Positions 6,157 to 8,561 of a stretch of DNA of 8,561 nucleotides are shown piece after piece (the first letter of the stretch is position 1; every line of letters begins with the position of its first letter). The notes below the pieces were generated by a model. The model was not told the origin of the DNA, searched no databases, and saw only the letters and a program-made list of their open reading frames with translations. This DNA comes from NIOZ-UU13 sp048635425 (GTDB taxonomy: Bacteria; Planctomycetota; Phycisphaerae; Sedimentisphaerales; Anaerobacaceae): contig JAIVYN010000170.1 in the NCBI GenBank assembly GCA_048635425.1, forward strand, positions 1-8,561. Reading direction: 5' to 3'. A program made the translations under genes and the position numbers.

Positions 6157-6354
6157 TGTCATTGCGAGCGAAGCAATCTAAAATATAACGGATGAGGTTG
6201 CCACGGCCCTTCGGGCCTCCTAAGAAAATAAACGGTTTTCGTATTGCGAGGGTCGAGATTGCCACAGTCGCCTGCGGCTCCTTCGCAATGACATTGTAGG
6301 TCCATTTTCTTATGCATACTTCCTGAGAATCAGGTGAGGTGCTCGCAATGACAT
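6157..6354. repeat. Cluster of CATTGCGAG / CGCAATGAC palindromic repeat pieces
   Basis: Pieces in order are TGTCATTGCGAGCGAAGCAATCT (6157-6179, forward arm), GAGGTTGCCACGGCCCTTCGGGCCTCC (6194-6220), ATTGCGAGGGTCGAGATTGCCACAG to CTTCGCAATGACA (6243-6293), and GCTCGCAATGACA (6341-6353). The arms CATTGCGAG and CTCGCAATG are reverse complements, so complete units fold as hairpins. They belong to the same family as the units at 7447-7638. Short open frames across this stretch are repeat artefacts. Confidence 0.75.
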
Positions 6355-6392
6355 TTAGCAAAGGTTTTCAACATGACACAAGCGACGGATTT

Positions 6393-6608
6393 GTTTTTTT
6401 GAGCTACTCCGAATAATGTGTATGTGTATTGGGCGTTTCGTACGATCGAGAAAAATCGTTCGTGGCCCCAGAGGCACAAATTTCCCCCCGCCTGCCCCAA
6501 ATTTGAGCCTCTGCCCAAACGATTTTTCTCTCCAAACAGCTCCAAGGCCCTGATCTGTTTGGTCCACCTACGCATTAACCGGATGAACCGTTTTTTTGAG
6601 CTACTCCG
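6393..6608. repeat. 19-bp direct repeat bracketing a ~180-bp segment
   Basis: The 19-mer GTTTTTTTGAGCTACTCCG occurs exactly at 6393-6411 and 6590-6608, 197 bp apart. The right copy overlaps the stop codon of the minus-strand HEPN gene. The enclosed 178 bp contain the long hairpin at 6448-6530. The arrangement fits a small non-coding mobile element with its target duplication, or two recombined copies of a longer dispersed repeat. Confidence 0.65.
6448..6530. repeat. Long imperfect palindrome (hairpin element)
   Basis: GAGAAAAATCGTT (6448-6460) pairs perfectly with AACGATTTTTCTC (6518-6530). Inside, CAGAGGC (6469-6475) pairs with GCCTCTG (6507-6513), and AAATTT (6478-6483) with AAATTT (6499-6504), around a C-rich 15-base loop. 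The unpaired steps are 8 versus 4 bases and 2 versus 2 bases. No T-run follows on either strand, so it does not read as a simple terminator for the HEPN gene. Confidence 0.7.
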
Positions 6609-7026
6609 GCAATTCTACGCCAAGTTTTTCAAGGGCTGTTCGCACCTGCGACCGGACTTGCCGGGCAAGTTCGATTGCTCTTTTAGCTTCAGATTCCGTT
6701 ACCTCTTCTTCTTCGCCGGGATAGCGAGCCGTAATGGCATAAGGAGTCAGTTCTTCCGCACCTTTGAGGGTATCTGTCCACTCTGCATATTCTGCGCAAA
6801 ATTCCAGCAGCCTCCTGATATTATGAGTGTATGGGAAATCCACATTATGATAAACCAAAAAAGCTTTAAGGCACTTTTCGGCACATTGTTGGGCGTGATA
6901 GGCGATTAAACGATAAGGGCTCTGAGCGCCAAGGCCAAGTGCGTGAGAAGCTAAATTCAGGTCTTCGTCGGCGAGACTCATCCACTGCGTCACCTTTTTC
7001 AAAAATTCCGGCTCAATTTTGCTCAT
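6601..7026 (-). CDS. HEPN-domain protein (PF05168-like), partner of the upstream MNT nucleotidyltransferase
   Basis: This 141-residue helical protein has the HEPN family signatures YHAQQCAEKCLKAFLVYH (43-60), THNIRRLLEFC (67-77) and YAITARYPG (96-104), and a helical C terminus. HEPN proteins encoded with MNT genes are commonly the RNase or RNA-binding toxin half of a TA pair. In this subfamily a canonical Rx4-6H RNase motif is not clear; R39-x4-H44 has the right spacing but lies in the YHAQQ helix, so I do not rely on it. It overlaps the MNT gene by 14 bases, so the pair is one transcript. The stop codon lies in the right copy of the 19-bp direct repeat. A different role in nucleotide metabolism or stress cannot be excluded. 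Confidence 0.85.
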   Translation of the reverse strand: MSKIEPEFLKKVTQWMSLADEDLNLASHALGLGAQSPYRLIAYHAQQCAEKCLKAFLVYHNVDFPYTHNIRRLLEFCAEYAEWTDTLKGAEELTPYAITARYPGEEEEVTESEAKRAIELARQVRSQVRTALEKLGVELPE

Positions 7027-7330
7027 AAAGGACTTTCCCTTCCTTGTAAGCGTATCTTCCTACGGTTCCCGGAATGCGAGAATCTCGCTGGTATTCTTCA
7101 GGCGTTAAAATTAGTACGTCAAACGCATTATCCAAGCCGCTCAAGGCCCTGTCCATTTCGAGCATTAAATGACGGCGTTTGCCTTTGAATGTACACACAA
7201 CCAGTATGTCAACGTCGCTGCGGTCATCGGCTGTGCCTCTGGCCTGTGAGCCGAAAATGATAATTCGGCTGGGGGCAAAACCATCAACCAGCCGTTCCCT
7301 GACCTGAGATAATGTCTCATCACTTATCAT
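7013..7330 (-). CDS. MNT-type minimal nucleotidyltransferase, probable antitoxin of the HEPN protein
   Basis: This 105-residue protein has GSQARGTADDRSDVD at 27-41, the GS-x10-DxD motif of the Pol-beta-like superfamily, with D39 and D41 binding metal and D71 (FDVLIL) the likely third acidic residue. It is the first gene of an MNT-HEPN operon, with AAAAGG seven bases before the ATG and a near-consensus promoter just upstream. By analogy with MntA, it would modify the HEPN partner with AMP to block its activity. Its sequence differs clearly from the plus-strand MNT gene at 5654, so the two are separate subfamilies and not a local duplication. Confidence 0.88.
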   Translation of the reverse strand: MISDETLSQVRERLVDGFAPSRIIIFGSQARGTADDRSDVDILVVCTFKGKRRHLMLEMDRALSGLDNAFDVLILTPEEYQRDSRIPGTVGRYAYKEGKVLYEQN

Positions 7331-7354
7331 AGGTTAGCCTTTTCTTCTTGTTTT

Positions 7355-7383
7355 ATTATATAAAAAAAAGTTGCGCATTACAA
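7355..7383 (-). promoter_or_regulatory. Promoter of the MNT-HEPN operon
   Basis: On the minus strand TTGTAA (7378-7383) and TATAAT (7355-7360) are separated by exactly 17 bp, with a run of eight T in the spacer. The expected start is about 18 bases before the MNT ATG at 7330. No operator-like repeat is visible next to it, unlike the HTH-Doc module. Confidence 0.7.
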
Positions 7384-7446
7384 TTACCGGTTTCGATTTC
7401 CTTTCTGATTTTCACAAGTATTCCCTTTTAGAAATAGTATGAATAA

Positions 7447-7511
7447 GAGATTGCCACGCTCGACCCCCTGCTTTCTGGCGAAAGCAAGAAGGGGGCCTCG
7501 CTCGCAATGAC
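7447..7511. repeat. CGCAATGAC-family dispersed repeat, unit a
   Basis: The unit runs from GAGATTGCCACGCTCG to CCTCGCTCGCAATGAC. Its interior holds the inverted arms CCCCCTGCTTTC and GAAAGCAAGAAGGGGG, so it folds into a long hairpin. No gene is present in 7331-7707; the stretch is promoter plus repeats. Confidence 0.7.
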
Positions 7512-7528
7512 GACGAACACAACCCTAT

Positions 7529-7586
7529 GTCATTGCGAGGAGCCCTTCGGCTACGCTCAGGATAAACTCCGCGCCGAAGCAATCTC
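7529..7586. repeat. CATTGCGAG-family repeat, unit b, with a second repeat nested inside
   Basis: The outer unit reads GTCATTGCGAGGAG, then GCCGAAGCAATCTC. Between these halves sits TTCGGCTACGCTCAGGATAAACTCCG (in two parts, 7546-7571), matching the separate repeat at 4576-4601 at 24 of 26 bases. The outer unit is therefore interrupted by a member of another repeat family. Confidence 0.7.
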
Positions 7587-7600
7587 AACCGTAAACGCTG

Positions 7601-7638
7601 GAGATTGCCGCGCCAACCTCTGGTTGGCTCGCAATGAC
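7601..7638. repeat. CGCAATGAC-family dispersed repeat, unit c
   Basis: This short unit starts GAGATTGCCGCGCC and ends GGCTCGCAATGAC, with the inner inverted arms CCAACC and GGTTGG forming a hairpin. With unit b it makes a complete back-to-back pair (CATTGCGAGG...CAATCTC, then GAGATTGCC...CGCAATGAC). Confidence 0.7.
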
Positions 7639-7681
7639 TAAACACGCTTCTTTTAATGGATTTCCGCCATAGCGGATATTC

Positions 7682-7706
7682 GATCTCGGCTGCGCTCGGA
7701 ATGACA
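7682..7706. repeat. GATCTCGGCTGCGCTCGGAATGAC repeat abutting the gnd stop codon
   Basis: This 24-bp piece resembles the CGCAATGAC family but with CGGAATGAC. On the minus strand it begins just two bases beyond the TAA of the truncated gnd gene, so repeat sequence follows the gene end almost without a spacer. Confidence 0.5.
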
Positions 7707-7707
7707 T

Positions 7708-8393
7708 TTATACCGTGTAAGTTGAAGCTGCGGTAGTTCCGCCTCGGCCGGTCCAGTTAGTGTGGAAGAACTCGCCGCGCGGCTTATCAACGCGCTCGTA
7801 GGTGTGGGCGCCAAAGTAATCGCGCTGCGCCTGAAGCAGGTTGGCGGGCAAGCGCGCGTTTCGATAGCCATCGTAAAAAGCTAATGCGCTGGACATAGCC
7901 GGGACAGGAATCCCCATCTCAACTGCCCTGGCAACCACACGTCGCCAGGCAGGCTGGGCAGCTTCGATTTCTTCTCTGAAGTACGGGTCGAGCAGCAGAT
8001 TGCTCAAGCTTGGGTCACGCTCGAAGGCATCCTTGATCTTCCCCAGAAAGATTGAGCGGATAATGCATCCGCCGCGCCACATCAGGGCGATGCCGCCGTT
8101 GTTGAGATTCCAACCGTATTCACCTGCCGCAGCGCGCATGAGCATATAACCCTGCGTATAAGAGATGATCTTGGCTGCATAGAGAGCATCGCGGAGATCG
8201 TTGACGAAAGCCATTTTATCACCTTCGAACATGAGCTTGGGGCCGCGCAGGATTTTGGAAGCAGCCACACGCTCGTCCTTAATGGCCGACAGGAAGCGGG
8301 CCAGCACGGCCTCGCTGATCAAAGTCAGGGGGACGCCCATATCCAGTGCTGAGACGGCGGTCCACTTGCCGGTGCCCTTTTGCCCGGCGGTAT
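7708..8393 (-). pseudogene. gnd: 6-phosphogluconate dehydrogenase, C-terminal half only
   Basis: Homology starts at TAGQKGTGKWT and runs through SALKDERVAAS-like FLSAIKDERVAAS, the segment FEGDKMAFVNDLRDALYAAKI (in part), GYGW-like GEYGWNLNNGGIALMWRGGCIIRS, and the normal C terminus GEFFHTNWTGRGG to STYTV. The enzyme oxidises 6-phosphogluconate to ribulose 5-phosphate with NADP in the pentose phosphate pathway. About 225-230 of the usual ~470-490 residues remain. The NADP-binding Rossmann domain and the catalytic Lys segment are missing, so this piece cannot be active. A TTG at 8427 opens the frame, but the first 12 residues belong to the neighbouring CBS sequence read in another frame. The region looks more GC-rich than the TA genes. 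It is either a rearranged gene remnant or a contig misjoin. Confidence 0.85.
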
Positions 8394-8560
8394 AAGTCTG
8401 GAGTTGAGTCTTGTGTCTGCCGAACAAGGACTTTTAATAGATCGGTGCGTGTAATAACACCTTTTATAACACCGTCATCAACAGCAGGCAGAATGCGCTG
8501 CCTGTTTCCGATTATCTTATCTTGAATTTCCGGAAGATCGGCATCTGATCCGACAACCGA
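8393..8560 (-). pseudogene. CBS-domain fragment resembling a long-form CCA-adding enzyme (partial at both ends)
   Basis: From the right edge, minus strand, the frame starting at 8560 reads DLPEIQDKIIGNRQRILPAV, then a short acidic turn, GVIKGVITRTDLLKVLV and QTQDSTPDL. The pattern EIQ..I..N.QR.LPVV..G...GVITRTDLL is that of the CBS domain in the long bacterial tRNA nucleotidyltransferases that combine DHH, CBS and poly(A)-polymerase domains. The known role is repair of the tRNA 3' CCA end, but only the CBS part is seen. Homology fades at about 8395-8425, where gnd begins in a different frame; the CBS frame itself runs on without homology to a stop at 8279-8281. Another CBS protein is possible. 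Confidence 0.6.
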
Positions 8561-8561
8561 C

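Noticed and set aside
6053..6575. Minus-strand frames of 70-102 codons in the repeat region
   Set aside because: They translate the CATTGCGAG repeats, the doc remnant in reverse and the hairpin segment; such repeat-derived peptides are not genes.
6418..6909. A 163-codon plus-strand frame across the hairpin element and the HEPN gene
   Set aside because: It crosses a non-coding palindrome and then runs antisense to the HEPN gene; no ribosome site or family resemblance.
7412..7645. Minus-strand frame with a PERSRR-type peptide
   Set aside because: The peptide is a direct translation of dispersed repeat units; there is no sign of a protein family.
6157..7706. CRISPR array
   Set aside because: The repeats are palindromic, unequal in length and irregularly spaced, without unique spacers of constant size and without cas genes.

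Overview
The window most likely comes from a planctomycete, probably a member of the Phycisphaerae. The main reasons are the secreted-protein tail at the left edge, where a PKD/Ig-like domain is followed by a single dockerin-type loop with the pattern DLNGDCRVDEAD, and the family resemblances of the other genes. This assignment is inference from recalled family character. No rRNA, tRNA or CRISPR array was seen.

Layout. (1) Bases 1-347 hold the 3' end of a large extracellular dockerin protein, closed by a strong hairpin terminator at 374-419. (2) Bases 526-3509, minus strand, hold a two-gene aminoacyl-tRNA synthetase operon, glyS then asnS, joined by an ATGA overlap and driven by a recognisable TTGTAA/TATAAT promoter. 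The AsnRS carries an apparent coiled-coil insertion. (3) Bases 3510-4501 hold an AT-rich intergenic region with four GTTAAC boxes spaced 19, 10 and 19 bp. It leads into an excisionase-like HTH gene and a Doc/Fic-type toxin gene, a probable toxin-antitoxin (TA) module. (4) Bases 4664-5443, minus strand, hold a short flagellin with no flagellar neighbours.

(5) Bases 5654-7330 look like a graveyard of TA genes. There is an MNT-type nucleotidyltransferase whose HEPN (DUF86) partner survives only as its last ~35 codons. Directly behind it is a 51-bp remnant of the end of a second doc gene, 88% identical to the intact one. Then come interspersed palindromic repeats, a hairpin element bracketed by a 19-bp direct repeat, and an intact MNT-HEPN pair on the minus strand with a near-consensus promoter. 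(6) Bases 7447-7706 hold a cluster of dispersed repeats of the CATTGCGAG...CGCAATGAC type, one with another repeat nested inside it. (7) Bases 7708-8560, minus strand, hold the C-terminal half of 6-phosphogluconate dehydrogenase. It is joined out of frame to a CBS-domain fragment that resembles a long CCA-adding enzyme. This is either a genuine rearrangement or an assembly chimera.

Functionally the window mixes housekeeping translation genes with an accessory region rich in TA modules, remnants and repeats. I do not see a convincing new multi-gene defence or biosynthetic system. The most informative items are the phased GTTAAC operator array of the HTH-Doc module, the TA remnants, the bracketed hairpin element and the gnd/CCA junction.
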